NCBI GenBank assembly: GCA_029582265.1
Contig: CM055820.1
Location: 17,442,485 to 17,506,484, forward strand
Direction: 5' to 3'
DNA: 64,000 bases
Origin: Zoroaster sp. YZ-2022
Lineage: Eukaryota > Echinodermata > Asteroidea > Forcipulatida > Zoroasteridae
Below, one piece after another: positions 1 to 10,916 of the stretch. The notes under the pieces were generated by a model. It ran no database searches and had not been told where the DNA came from. It saw only the letters and a program-made list of their open reading frames with translations. The stretch's first letter is position 1; each line of letters begins with the position of its first letter. A program made the position numbers and the translations under genes.

Positions 1-419
1 ACTAATTACTTGATGTTTGATTGTATCAAACATCATGACAAGTTTTTCCGTCTGATATGCTGTGATTTTCAAGAAAATGTGAAATGTATTACAAATTTAT
101 AATGGATCACAGCCTGGATCCATTTTCCACATTAGAATACATACAAACAAACATGAATGCATTTGTATTATTTCCTCGTTAATGAGCAGCAACTTGTCCT
201 AAGTTGGTTTCTATACATTCTTCAATTCAATTCAATTCAATATTACATTTTATTTCCATTCTCTAGATACATTATAAATGGACGCATTTATAACGGGTAC
301 AATACAGAGTATAATAGAAAAACAGAGAAAACAAGAAGTAGACATAATAAGCGGAAGCTTGTCAATGTCAGCTTTAAACAAATAATAGTTAATTAAAGTA
401 ATATAAACATATATTCATG

Positions 420-425
<6 letters not shown>
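1..425. other. AT-rich sequence, no gene recognised
   Basis: No coding region or repeat family is recognised. A short plus-strand frame of 79 codons at 157-396 is low-complexity and lysine/tyrosine/isoleucine-rich, as expected by chance in AT-rich DNA. A short (TTCAA)n run lies near 222-240. Confidence 0.5.
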
Positions 426-988
<563 letters not shown>

Positions 989-2600
989 ACATATAGACAA
1001 ACATATTAAGGCAATGAATGTACATGAATAAGAGGAAAAAAATATCATTTTTAGCGTACAATAATGTATGCGAATGGAGGCACAATCACAGTAAGCAAAA
1101 GCTTGTAGGGGTGTGCCTTAACATAAAACAGACAACAAAGGGGAGGACAATAAGTATTCTTATAAGTATAGATTCTTATAAGTATAGATGCATTAATTAT
1201 AGACATTATAACACTTTAATCATATTGTATTTATCTCGTTGTTACTGCACTTATTTATGCACCGGAAACCAGAAACATTGATGCGCATGCCTAACCACCA
1301 AACAAAATGGCGGCACTCATGTCATGCAGTGGTGCTATATCTGAAATGACTACAAGGAAAATACAACTAACGGTCATTGAAGAGAAAAATGCATCAGTGA
1401 CATCTTCCAACGCCCTGGTAAAACGAATCTTTACAATGCAGAGTGATAGCAGACGACCGTAATTAGATGAGTTAGCCTACGCCTTCGTGAACCTATAGAT
1501 AATGTTTAATAAAATAAACACCGCGATACCACTTTTACCAGTAACCAAATTTACCAAATAACCTTGAACGATATGGAACTGACTTTTAATTCAATTCCAG
1601 TCATGCACAATTATACACATTAAAGGTAAGGAAAAACAAGTCTCTGAGTATAGGTCGGCTTCAAAATCGGTGCGGTGATGTGGTTTTTTTGGCGTAATTT
1701 CTTTAGTGATACACACGTTAACATGTATACGCAGTTATTGGAACCAGACCGTATAGTGTACGAATACTTTCAGGTGAATTAACCAGTTTAAATTGAGAAA
1801 GGATTTAGTTTTCCTTAACAGAATGAATACGAACAATGCCTTTTCACTAATTTTCTCTTGAACGACACAAGGTAATAACTTCACAGGTTGGTTGTGTAAA
1901 TTATGTACATGTCTTGATTCAATATAGAATAGGCACATTCGTAAAAGCAGTTTTGCAAATATTACCCAAACTGTATAGGTACCTTTGAAGTGAAAAAAAA
2001 AACACGATTCACTTCATGCTGTAATTTCTATCATCGCCTTAACACCAGACAATCATATATTAATGAAGGTTAATTTATTTGGCTTAAGGTCTCAAAACGG
2101 AATGGTTTAACATTATTTTTGAGTTGAAATTTGAGTTTTCTTGCCGATGCTTTGTTCAATGTCTTGTTAACAAAACTAATAAATATCGTGGAGCCTGTAC
2201 TGATCAGCTGTACTGTGCAAAAGAATGTAATTCGAGATACCCATCGATAAATATACAGATATCACAAATATTATTCATAATAAACTATAATTTGTTGGGC
2301 AAAAATTCAATAAATTGTTTATCACCATACACATTTAGCATGTACTAAGTAATTTTGTCTGAACCCCTTTTGTCTCGAATTCAGAAAAGACTGGTGTAGT
2401 TATAAATAAACGTGACGTTCTACTTGTGTTCCAAAATATAAGTGTAGGTAAATCGCCTATCTTCGATTCGATCCACTCGTGTCCAGACTCACTATCCGCC
2501 GAACCTCAGTCCACGGACTCCCGACACCCATTCGTGTACGCCTTCACTACAGCCACATACAAACACACATTGGCTGATTTCGTGCCATGAAACATATGGA
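989..2600. other. No gene recognised
   Basis: AT-rich sequence. Short frames at 1018-1281, 1735-1938 and 2124-2348 show no recognisable domain, and no convincing exon pattern was seen. I see no assignable transposon end or tandem repeat in this stretch. Confidence 0.5.
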
Positions 2601-2620
2601 CAGGAGTGTGCATAATAATT

Positions 2621-3150
2621 AGGTGTTCGGGTATGTACCCGAAACACCTATTGTTTTTGTTCGTTTTTTTTTTTATGTGTTCGGGTATGTGCCCGAAACA
2701 CCTATTGTTTTTGTACGGTTAAAAAAAAAAAAAATTTTTGGTGTTCGGGTATGCACCCGAAACACCTATTGTTTTTGTTCGGATTTTTAGGTGTTCGGGT
2801 ATGCACCCGAAACACCTATTGTTTTTGTTCGGTTTTTAGGTGTTCGGGTATGTGCCCGAAACACCTATTGTTTTTGTTCGGTTTTTTTAGGTGTTCGGGT
2901 ATGTACCCGAAACACCTATTGTTTTTGTTCGGTTTTTTTTTTAGGTGTTCAGGTATGCACCCGAAACACCTATTGTTTTTGTTCGGTTTTTTAGGTGTTC
3001 GGGTATGTGCCCGAAACACCTATTGTTTTTGTTCGTTTTTTTGTAGGTGTTCGGGTATGCACCCGAAACACCTATTGTTTTTGTTCGGTTTTTTTTTTAG
3101 GTGTTCGGGTATGCACCCGAAACACCTATTGTTTTTGTTCGGTTTTTTTT
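2621..3150 (+). repeat. Ten tandem copies of a 50-bp palindromic unit
   Basis: Copies begin near 2621, 2675, 2740, 2789, 2838, 2889, 2943, 2993, 3045 and 3099. Each has the hairpin AGGTGTTCGGGTATG, two variable bases, then CCCGAAACACCT, followed by TATTGTTTTTGTTCGG and a T-run of variable length. Spacing is 49-65 bp and varies mostly with the T-run. The only common variation inside the hairpin is at the loop (TA, TG or CA). Open frames of 60-154 codons on both strands are by-products of the repeat. The array runs straight into the 149-bp satellite blocks, and the same hairpin core reappears at their block junctions, so the two arrays probably belong to one element. Confidence 0.95.
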
Positions 3151-5640
3151 CTTCTCCTTCTTCTTCTCCGGATAGATTGTCTACAAAAAAACACATACTT
3201 GCAAACTTCACATGAACTTGAAACTTGGCATATACTTAGAACTTAACACGTAGATGAAACAGAATTTGTGACAAGAATTTGTGACGTCATGATGAGGTCA
3301 TCAGATATCGAATTACGATAAATCAAAGTTTAATATTTAAAAAAATCATATCTCAGCAACCACAAGAGGTAAATTCCAATTTTTTTTACCATTATATAGA
3401 TCTTTTATTGGCAAAATATATTTACAAAAAGGTGACCCCAATTTGACCTTACTTCCTGTTCAAACCGGAAGTCAAAGTTTAATATTTAAAAAAATCATAT
3501 CTCAACAACCACAAGGGGTAAATTGACAATTGTTGTACCATTGTACAGATCGTTAATTGTCCAAAAACATTTACACAAAGGTGACCCCAATTTTACCTTA
3601 CTTCTTGTCCAAACCGGAAGTAAAAGTTTAATATTAAAAAAAATCATATCTCAACAACCACAAGAGGTAAATTCATAATTTTTCTAACCATTGTACAGAT
3701 CGTTAAGTGTCAAAAAATATTTACAAAAAGGTGACCCCAATTTGACCTTACTTCCTGTCCAAACCGGAAGTCAAAATTTAATATTTTATAAAATCATATC
3801 TCAATAACCACAAGAGGTAAATTGACATTTTCTGCACCATTGTACAGATCGTTAATTGTCCAAAAATATTTACACAAAGGTGACCCCAATTTGACCTTAC
3901 TTCTTGTCCAAACCGGAAGTAAAAGTTTAATATTTAAAAAAATCATATCTCAACAACCACAAGAGGTAAATTCACAATTTTTCTAACCATTGTACAGATC
4001 GTTAAGTGTCAAAAAATATTTACAAAAAGATGACCCCAATTTGACCTTACTTCCTGTCCAAACCGGAAGTCAAAGTTTAATATTTAAAAAAATTATATCT
4101 CAACAACCACAAGAGGTAAATTCACAGTTTTTGCACCATTGTACACATTTTTAATTGTCAAAAATATTTACAAAAACATGACCCCAATTTGACCTTTACT
4201 TCCTGTCCAAACCGAAAGTCAAATTTTAATATTAACAAAAATCATCCACAAGAGGTAAATTCACAGTCTTTGCACCAAGGTACAGATCGTTAATTGTCAA
4301 AAAATATTTAAACAAAGTTGACCCCAATTTGACCTTTACGTGTCCCGAACACCTAGTGTTTGTCAATACAAACACCAATCCCTAGTTTTTTTTTCTTCTC
4401 CTTTTCCGGATCGATTGTCTACAACAAATACATACTTGCAAACTACACATGAACTTCAAACTTGGCATATACTTAGAACTTAACACGTAGATGAAACACG
4501 AGTTGTGACGTCATGATGAGATCATCAGATATCGAATTTCGATAAATCAAAGTTTAATATAAAAATAAATCATATCTCAACAACCACAAGAGGTAAATTC
4601 ACAATTTTTGCACCATTGTACAGATCGTTAATTGTCAACAAATATTTACAAAAATGTGACCCCAATTTGACCTTAATTCCTGTCCAAACCGGAAGACAAA
4701 GTTTAATAATTAAAAAAATCATATCTCAACAACCACAAGAGGTAAATTCACAATTTTTGTACCATTGTACAGATCGTTAATTGTCAAAAATATTTACAAA
4801 AAGGTGACCGCAATTTGACCTTACTTGCTGTCCAAACCGGAAGTCAAAGTTTAATATTTAAAAAAATCATATCTCAACAACCACAAGAGGTAAATTCACA
4901 ATTTTTGTACCATTGTACAGATCGTTAATTGTCAAAAAATATTTACAAAAAGATGACCCCAATTTGACCATAATTCCTGTCCAAACCGGAAGTCAAAGTT
5001 TAATATTTAAAAAAATCATATCTCAACAACCACAAGAGGTAAATTCACAATTTTTGTACCATTGTCCAGATCGTTAATTGTCAAAATATATTTACAAAAA
5101 GGTGACCCCAATTTGACCTTAATTCCTGTCCAAACCGAAAGTCAAAGTTTAATATTTAAAAAAATCATATCTCAACAACCACAAGAGATAAATTGACATT
5201 TTTTGCACCATTGTATAGATTGTTAATTGTCGAAAAATATTTACACAAAGGTGACCCCAATTTGACCTTACTTCCTGTCAAAACCGGAAGTCAAAGTTTA
5301 ATATTTAAAAAAAATCATCCACAAGAGGTAAATTCACAATCTTTGCACCATTGTACAGATCGTTAATTGTCAAAAAATATTTAAATAAAGTTGACCCTAA
5401 TTTGACCTTTACTTCCACCCGAACACCTAGTGTTTGTTCAAACAAACACTTAAGCTCTAGTTTTTTTCTTCTCCTTCTTTTCCGGATCGATTGTCTACAA
5501 AAAAACACATACTTGCAAACTTCACAAAAACTTCAAACTTGGCATATACTTAGAACTTAACACGTAGATGAAACACGAGTTGTTACGTCATGATTAGGTC
5601 ATCAGATATCGAATTTCGATAAATCAATGTTTAATAGCTA
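3150..5640 (+). repeat. Two-block satellite of 149-bp units with a shared leader
   Basis: A leader starting CTTCTCC and containing a TCCGGAT-type motif, TTGTCTACAA and a TGACGTCATGATGAGGTCAT-like stretch occurs at about 3152, 4396 and 5470. After each of the first two leaders comes an array of about 149-bp units, recognised by CATATCTCAACAACCACAAG. Units begin near 3345, 3497, 3645, 3794, 3944 and 4094, with a truncated one at 4243. The second block starts at 4571, 4720, 4868, 5017 and 5166, with a truncated one at 5316. Both blocks end in a truncated unit and the junction CCGAACACCTAGTGTTTG. The third leader ends near 5640 without an array. The architecture resembles the core repeats of Helentron-associated elements such as pearl and CvA in molluscs. 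That assignment is inference. Confidence 0.9.
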
Positions 5641-5689
5641 AAACGTTTCAATTACGTTGCAATCGTTACAAATCAAAGATCTACAGCGC

Positions 5690-5818
5690 CGCAAGGCTCT
5701 ATATGAGGCGCCACACGATCTTTGGTTACAATGGAGCTCCATGTACAATCGACGCTGTTAGTGTTAGGTCTTGGATTTCGAGTAAAAATGGATCGCCAAC
5801 ACAGACACAGTCATAAAG
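5690..5818 (+). other. Possible promoter-proximal first exon
   Basis: Just downstream of the satellite the base composition becomes more balanced. ATG at 5786 opens a frame MDRQHRHSHK that runs into AAAGG followed by GTAGGTATC, a reasonable splice donor near 5819. The upstream 5660-5750 stretch contains an imperfect inverted repeat (AAATCAAAGATC...GATCTTTGGTTAC) and several CG dinucleotides. No homology is recognised and the coding part is only about ten residues, so this could equally be a non-coding RNA exon or part of a transposon. Confidence 0.25.
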
Positions 5819-5819
5819 G

Positions 5820-6525
5820 GTAGGTATCTTGAATTTAATTTTTAAGAGGATTTCCTGTATTTACCTTCGTGTTTTTATACAAGAAAAGCCATTTTTTAGA
5901 GGGACTACAGAGTTCGTCGTTGCATTGTGCCTGTTTAACTTAACGTTAGTTAGGCCTACGTCAGTACGTGAATTAACATATGTACTTTAGACAGTAAACA
6001 ACTCGCCACTTTTCTAACAAACTATATGAACAGATGTCACCAAAATGAATTTAGAATCTAAATAAGGATAGGAAAATTCAGTTGTTAAGGTTATGGCAGT
6101 TTTTCAGTAGAAATGTTATGCCATATTTTGTAATTTTTTGTTTTCTCCAAAAATCTTCAGTTTGTGCACAAATTAACGTTAGGTAGTGATTGTTTACTGC
6201 ACTTTTCCTTAATTTTTTACCCTTCTCAGATACAAATCAACTTACATAGACAATTATTTCACAGGAAAAATGCACAATATTCATGACTTGTTGTAGGTCG
6301 TGCTCCCTGATGGGGTGGCCTCTCTCAGACATCTCTCACAATCACATGAAACTATATGAGTATATGAGACTCGGCAATTTCCTTAAATACCTTTCTCTTT
6401 TGATGTGAGTTTCGTGCGAGAACATTTCTTTAATTTATTACACATTGTCAAGAATATTTGTGTGCAATTTTGAAAACAAACCAATGCCCTTTTCAATTTC
6501 AATGGTCCAGCTACTCCAAAATTAT
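5820..6525. other. No gene recognised
   Basis: AT-rich sequence with no feature assigned. If the exon candidate before it is real, this would be intronic. Confidence 0.4.
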
Positions 6526-6529
6526 ACAC

Positions 6530-6915
6530 TATTTTCCCCATTCACAGAAATTAGAACTTCTTTGAATTTTCAAATACTTTATTCTTGGTCCATGTACTTA
6601 TAAAACCTTCCTATTATTTTTTACAGCATGTTCACTGTGACATTATTTTCCTCATTCACATAAATTAGAACTTCTCTGAAATTCAAATACTTTATTTTTG
6701 GTCCATGTACTTATAAAACCTCTGAAATTTCAAATACTTTATTCTTGGTCCATGTACTTATAAAACTTTCCTATTATTTTTACAGCATGTTCACTGTGAC
6801 ATATTATTTTCCTCATTCACATAAATTAGAACTTCTCTGAAATTTCAAATACTTTATTCTTGGTCCATGTACTTATAAAACTTAACTATTATTTTTTACA
6901 GCATGTTGACTCCGA
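6530..6915 (+). repeat. Tandem repeat containing a splice-acceptor-like sequence
   Basis: About three imperfect copies of a unit of about 120-150 bp. Shared segments are CATTCACATAAATTAGAACT, CAAATACTTTATTCTTGGTC, CATGTACTTATAAAAC and TATTATTTTTTACAGCATGTT. The polypyrimidine-rich TTTTTTACAG|CATGTT near 6627, 6783 and 6903 is a good 3' splice-site match, so the repeat carries a duplicated acceptor. Downstream of the third copy, 6912-7018 ends at CTTG|GTATGG, a possible donor. Confidence 0.75.
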
Positions 6916-7093
6916 TGTATCATGGCTCAGACTGAGTTCCAGCCTACAACACCCTGACACAGCGTTGACACCACATCCAAATGCAGTATCGTAACTGTTC
7001 AAGTCATCAACAATCTTGGTATGGTTTAACGTCTTACGTTAACAGATCGTTTGAGAAGGGTCTTCATACCAATGATGAACATTTCATTTAGTT

Positions 7094-7767
7094 ACCCTGC
7101 GACGCGCCATGACACTTATACGAACAGCGCGGTTGCATCGCGCTAAATTTTTTAGTAGGTGTGAAGGGGCGCTATAACTTCTGTTGTGTTGAACACTACC
7201 AACTCCCAATGGTTTTAACAGATGCCTAGAGGTCCTCTAGACCCTAGACAACAATTTGAAGCAAAAAAAAAAATCTAAGGGCCCTTTAGGTTGATGTTTA
7301 TTTTAGTTCTGATAACGCTTTTTCTCCTACCCCAAATCGACATAAAATATACCCTATTATGTGTACCCATAGCAGTTATAGGAATAAACATCTCTCACCC
7401 TCTGGCTGATGGCTCCAGTCTGTCTGGAATAATGTTCTGACACACCATAGTGGGTAACTGATAGCTTTTGATAAGCCGCTCAGACCCGAAGTCAATGGCC
7501 TTGTGTTGACAGATGGGATTAGGATTTGTACACGGTCCTATGGGACCATGCAGGATTTGTACACGGTCCTATAGGACCATGCTTTTTGCAGTAGAATTTT
7601 TTGGGTCAAGGGTTCAAAGCAGGCTAATGGGAATTAACCATGCTATTTGGGTATACTTCAACAGTGAACTTACGGAATTTGAGAAATTTGGGGTGAGAAT
7701 CAACGGAGTAATTAAATTTTGTTTACAAACCTACTAACAAAAATAGCGCCATGGCACGTCGCAGGGT
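7094..7767. mobile_element. 674-bp element with 18-bp terminal inverted repeats
   Basis: The left end ACCCTGCGACGCGCCATG faces the right end CATGGCACGTCGCAGGGT, one mismatch in 18. Inside is a short direct repeat with AGGATTTGTACACGGTCCTA at about 7523 and 7553. The single 74-codon frame (7513-7737) has no recognised domain. I could not find a convincing target-site duplication, so the superfamily is left open. Confidence 0.75.
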
Positions 7768-7956
7768 TTTAATGGTTGTTTATTACAAAAAATTAAGGTT
7801 TAGTATAACTTGTTATTATTTTTTGCTATAGCAGTACTGGCATTTCAGTCCAAGAGAAGGGGTGTATCTGATAACCACCTTTCCAATCCATGTCAGTTAA
7901 ACAACATTTATTTAAATCTAAGCCCTTACTCCTATTTTCAATCTTAAATCTTTTTT

Positions 7957-8056
7957 AGAAAGAGGACAGAAACATCTTGCAACTTCAGCTATGCAGAATT
8001 GATGCTGGGTGTGATTTTCGACATATTGAAGCACCAGTCATCAGTCAATGATATTG
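7957..8056 (+). other. Possible internal exon
   Basis: A pyrimidine-rich tract ending CTTTTTTAG precedes about 100 bp that stays open in one frame (KRTETSCNFSYAELMLGVIF..., ending DIG) and finishes at ATTG|GTAATT. The encoded peptide has normal amino-acid variety and no low complexity, unlike most frames nearby. No family is recognised. It could belong with the candidate exons near 5786 and 6912, but a transposon separates them. Confidence 0.25.
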
Positions 8057-8159
8057 GTAATTTGGGCCCCTTATACTTTTATTGCTTGTTTGCCCAGTGG
8101 CGTAGCGTATAGTTACGACGGGCCCAAGTGCACGCTGTTATGAACGGGCCCTAGTGCAC

Positions 8160-8369
8160 GCTAGTTACTAGTTATGAAGCACACACACACACACACACAC
8201 ACACACCCACACACCCTCACGCACATTGATTTGTGGGGTATTCCTTTGTTCGTTCTATTATCCCTTTTCTATATAATTCTCCTGTGGGGTACAAGATTTT
8301 CTATAGTTACCTTGTGGGGTCCAATTGTTCTATTGTGTTTTGGACCCCACAACGAATGGTGTGTACGTT

Positions 8370-8409
<40 letters not shown>

Positions 8410-8772
8410 CTTGCGTATGGTGTAAACCGAGGACACCGTTTGACACCCTATTGTTCCCCTCTTTTGTTCCCTTTGTTGTTGGACTTTAACTTTTTGAGGC
8501 TTCTCCCATTAGATTTGTACACGTTTACATACCGAGGACACTTGCGCAAACCGAGGACATATTGTTCCCTTTTGTTATATGTCCTCGGTTTACACCATCA
8601 CACACACACACACACACCCTCACGCACATTGATTTGTGGGGTATTCCTTTGTTCGTTCTATTATCCCTTTTCCTTATAATTCTCCTGTGGGGTACAAGAT
8701 TTTCTATAGTTACCTTGTGGGGTCCAATTGTTCTATTGTGTTTTGGACCCCACAACGAATGGTGTGTACGTT

Positions 8773-8805
<33 letters not shown>
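8160..8805. repeat. Duplicated segment bounded by CA microsatellites
   Basis: A segment of about 200 bp (TTGATTTGTGGGGTATTCCT ... GGACCCCACAACGAATGGTG) occurs twice in direct orientation, at about 8227-8370 and 8628-8772. Both copies are flanked on each side by (CA)n runs. The intervening 8424-8590 holds CCGAGGACA motifs in both orientations and matches, in reverse, the segment at 44020-44185. Open frames here are microsatellite translations and are not genes. Confidence 0.9.
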
Positions 8806-8814
<9 letters not shown>

Positions 8815-10416
8815 CTTGTAGTAAAACTAGTGGAACGCTGGTAGTTGTAACTCCGAGTTTCACGCGTTATGCGATCATCAGACAACTGATAGTCACCAAG
8901 TGATTACTCCTATAGGCCTACACGCGCACGTACAGGTTACTCGCTCAATGATGCGTGGTAATTACCTACTGTTTGCGGGCCTTGTGTGTAAGCTTGTTTG
9001 TTGTTTGTTGACGCGGTACTGTTCCTCGTCACGTGTCATCGCTTTTGAAGTTGCAGAGGTAGAACTTGTTTTCATGGCGGCATTTTGATACGAGTTCGGG
9101 TCGTTTGTTCAGGAGTATCCTCTTGTCGGCGTTTATGATGGAGAGCTTCTCTGTGAGGCAAAGGTTGCACCGTTTCGATTCGCTGTTGTATGCTTGGGAT
9201 CTACAGGCTACCGACCAGTTGATGGTGAATGGTTTCTTGTTCCTTTTCAATTGCTAAATGTGCTTGGAGAGTTCCGTGCTGTTCTGGTACTTCTCATGCC
9301 TGAAAGACTGTGTGTGGTTGCCGTATCTTAGCTTGAACGGAGGCGCGGTGAGACCATGGACGGATCATCATGAGCACAGGCCCTGGGCACAAATTCACCA
9401 CTAGTACTATGCTTTTTTTTTTTTTTTTTAAACCAAGGGCCCCTATTGGCTCCTGGGCCCGGGGCACGTGCCCAGTTTGCCCGTGCGGTAATCCATGCAT
9501 GGGTGAGACCTATGTACAGATGAGAGTTGTTTGGTTGCTTAACTTCGGCATTGTAGATGATGTTGCTGGCCTGGCACTTTCCTTGTAGAGGGCATAGGTC
9601 TTTCTTGCGGCAGTTGCAGTCCTTACGGTCGGTCCCTTTGTCGTTCGATGAGACTTGTTTGTTGTGTGCCTTGATGATACTGGCGATGTTGGGCATGCAG
9701 CTGTAACTGATCTTGACCGTGTTCCTGTTGAATATCTTGTTCAGTTTGGAGTTCCTCGGGAAGTGCTTGCCGATGAGTTTCAGGAATATACCGCCAATGT
9801 TTGTTGTCACGTTTTTGCTGAATGGAGGGTTGAACCAGATGACGTTGCGCTGCCTGTTCCGTTTTTCCTTAGTAGGTTGGCTATCGATGTAGGTGAGGCC
9901 TTCCGTGTATCCGCTGGATCTTAGTGCGTCCTCGTAAGCTGGGGAGGCTTTCTTGAAGATGTCTTCATCGTGCGAGATGCCCGATATGCGTCGGCTGATG
10001 GAGGCAGGTAGGTTCTTGATTATGTTAGGCGGGTGGTTAGACTGCTTGTGGATGTACATGGGTCGGTCGTTTGGTTTCCGGAAGGGGTAGTGCTTGCCGT
10101 TGCTCAGATTGAAGGTGATGTCGAGAAAGTTCGTGATCTTTAGGTTACCGTCGATTGTGATGCTTAGGCCGAGTTCCTTGAATAAAATTGTTATTTCCTT
10201 CAAGATTAGGTCGGCTCTTCTGCAAGTGATGTTTTTTAGACTGCCAAGCCGTCGTCCCTGTAGAGTCCAATTCCTTCTTTCCCATACCATTTTGATAAGG
10301 TGTCCAGGATGTAGAGGCCTACCAACTCGCATACCTCAGCCCCGTCGTAGCTGCCCATTGTTACATCGAAGAGGTCATTGTTGCCTTTTTTCCTCCATGG
10401 CATGCCTTTGTCGAAT
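8805..10416 (-). pseudogene. Penelope-like retroelement, reverse transcriptase plus GIY-YIG endonuclease, decayed
   Basis: Reading leftward on the minus strand: an RT segment with [20 protein letters not shown] followed by the catalytic YRDDG (about 10251-10263); then NFLDITFNLSNGKHYPFRKP, SNHPPNIIKNLPASISRRIS and YEDALRSSGY; a Cys-rich CNCRKKDLCPL linker; and the GIY-YIG nuclease start IIYNAEV...YIGLT. The nuclease resumes beyond an insertion as LRYGNHTQSFRHEKYQNSTE and ends CNLCLTEKLSII...LNKRPELVSKCRHENKF near 9029. This order (RT then GIY-YIG) defines Penelope-like elements, whose products copy element RNA and nick target DNA. Breaks seen: a frameshift just after YRDDGLAV, an insertion at 9356-9501 and an in-frame TAG at 9254-9256 where a Trp codon would fit. 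The 5' part is lost in the gap at 10417. The 3' untranslated part runs to the (TA)n/(CA)n tract near 8805. Confidence 0.93.
9356..9501. mobile_element. 146-bp MITE inside the Penelope-like element
   Basis: It is bounded by perfect 9-bp direct repeats GGTGAGACC at 9347-9355 and 9502-9510. Removing it rejoins the GIY-YIG reading frame of the host element. Its ends (ATGGACGGATCATCATGAGC at the left; at the right, reading in reverse, CATGCATGGATTACCGCACG) form an imperfect inverted repeat that converges on TGGGCAC. It contains a 15-base T-run and the GGGCCCGGGGCACGTGCCC palindrome. A 9-bp duplication is typical of Mutator-like elements (9-11 bp), but the superfamily is not certain. Confidence 0.88.
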
Positions 10417-10916
10417 NNNNNNNNNNNNNNNNNNNNNNNNNNNNNNNNNNNNNNNNNNNNNNNNNNNNNNNNNNNNNNNNNNNNNNNNNNNNNNNNNNNN
10501 NNNNNNNNNNNNNNNNNNNNNNNNNNNNNNNNNNNNNNNNNNNNNNNNNNNNNNNNNNNNNNNNNNNNNNNNNNNNNNNNNNNNNNNNNNNNNNNNNNNN
10601 NNNNNNNNNNNNNNNNNNNNNNNNNNNNNNNNNNNNNNNNNNNNNNNNNNNNNNNNNNNNNNNNNNNNNNNNNNNNNNNNNNNNNNNNNNNNNNNNNNNN
10701 NNNNNNNNNNNNNNNNNNNNNNNNNNNNNNNNNNNNNNNNNNNNNNNNNNNNNNNNNNNNNNNNNNNNNNNNNNNNNNNNNNNNNNNNNNNNNNNNNNNN
10801 NNNNNNNNNNNNNNNNNNNNNNNNNNNNNNNNNNNNNNNNNNNNNNNNNNNNNNNNNNNNNNNNNNNNNNNNNNNNNNNNNNNNNNNNNNNNNNNNNNNN
10901 NNNNNNNNNNNNNNNN
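10417..10916. other. Assembly gap (500 N)
   Basis: Exactly 500 N, a conventional placeholder for a gap of unknown size. It removes the 5' part of the Penelope-like element. Confidence 0.99.

Noticed and set aside
2621..3150. Regularly spaced palindromic repeats resembling a CRISPR array
   Set aside because: The sequence between palindromes is the same T-rich word each time, not unique spacers. The setting is an animal genome and there are no cas genes.
2751..3246. Long open frames on both strands (up to 154 codons)
   Set aside because: They are translations of the 50-bp palindromic repeat with recurring identical peptides and have no independent coding signal.
8174..8903. Frames of 60-148 codons with His/Thr or Val/Cys runs
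   Set aside because: They are translations of (CA)n microsatellites and a duplicated non-coding segment.
9328..9500. C-terminal extension of the Penelope-like frame (AWITARANWARAPGPG and following)
   Set aside because: It is read-through into an inserted MITE marked by the GGTGAGACC duplication, not part of the protein.
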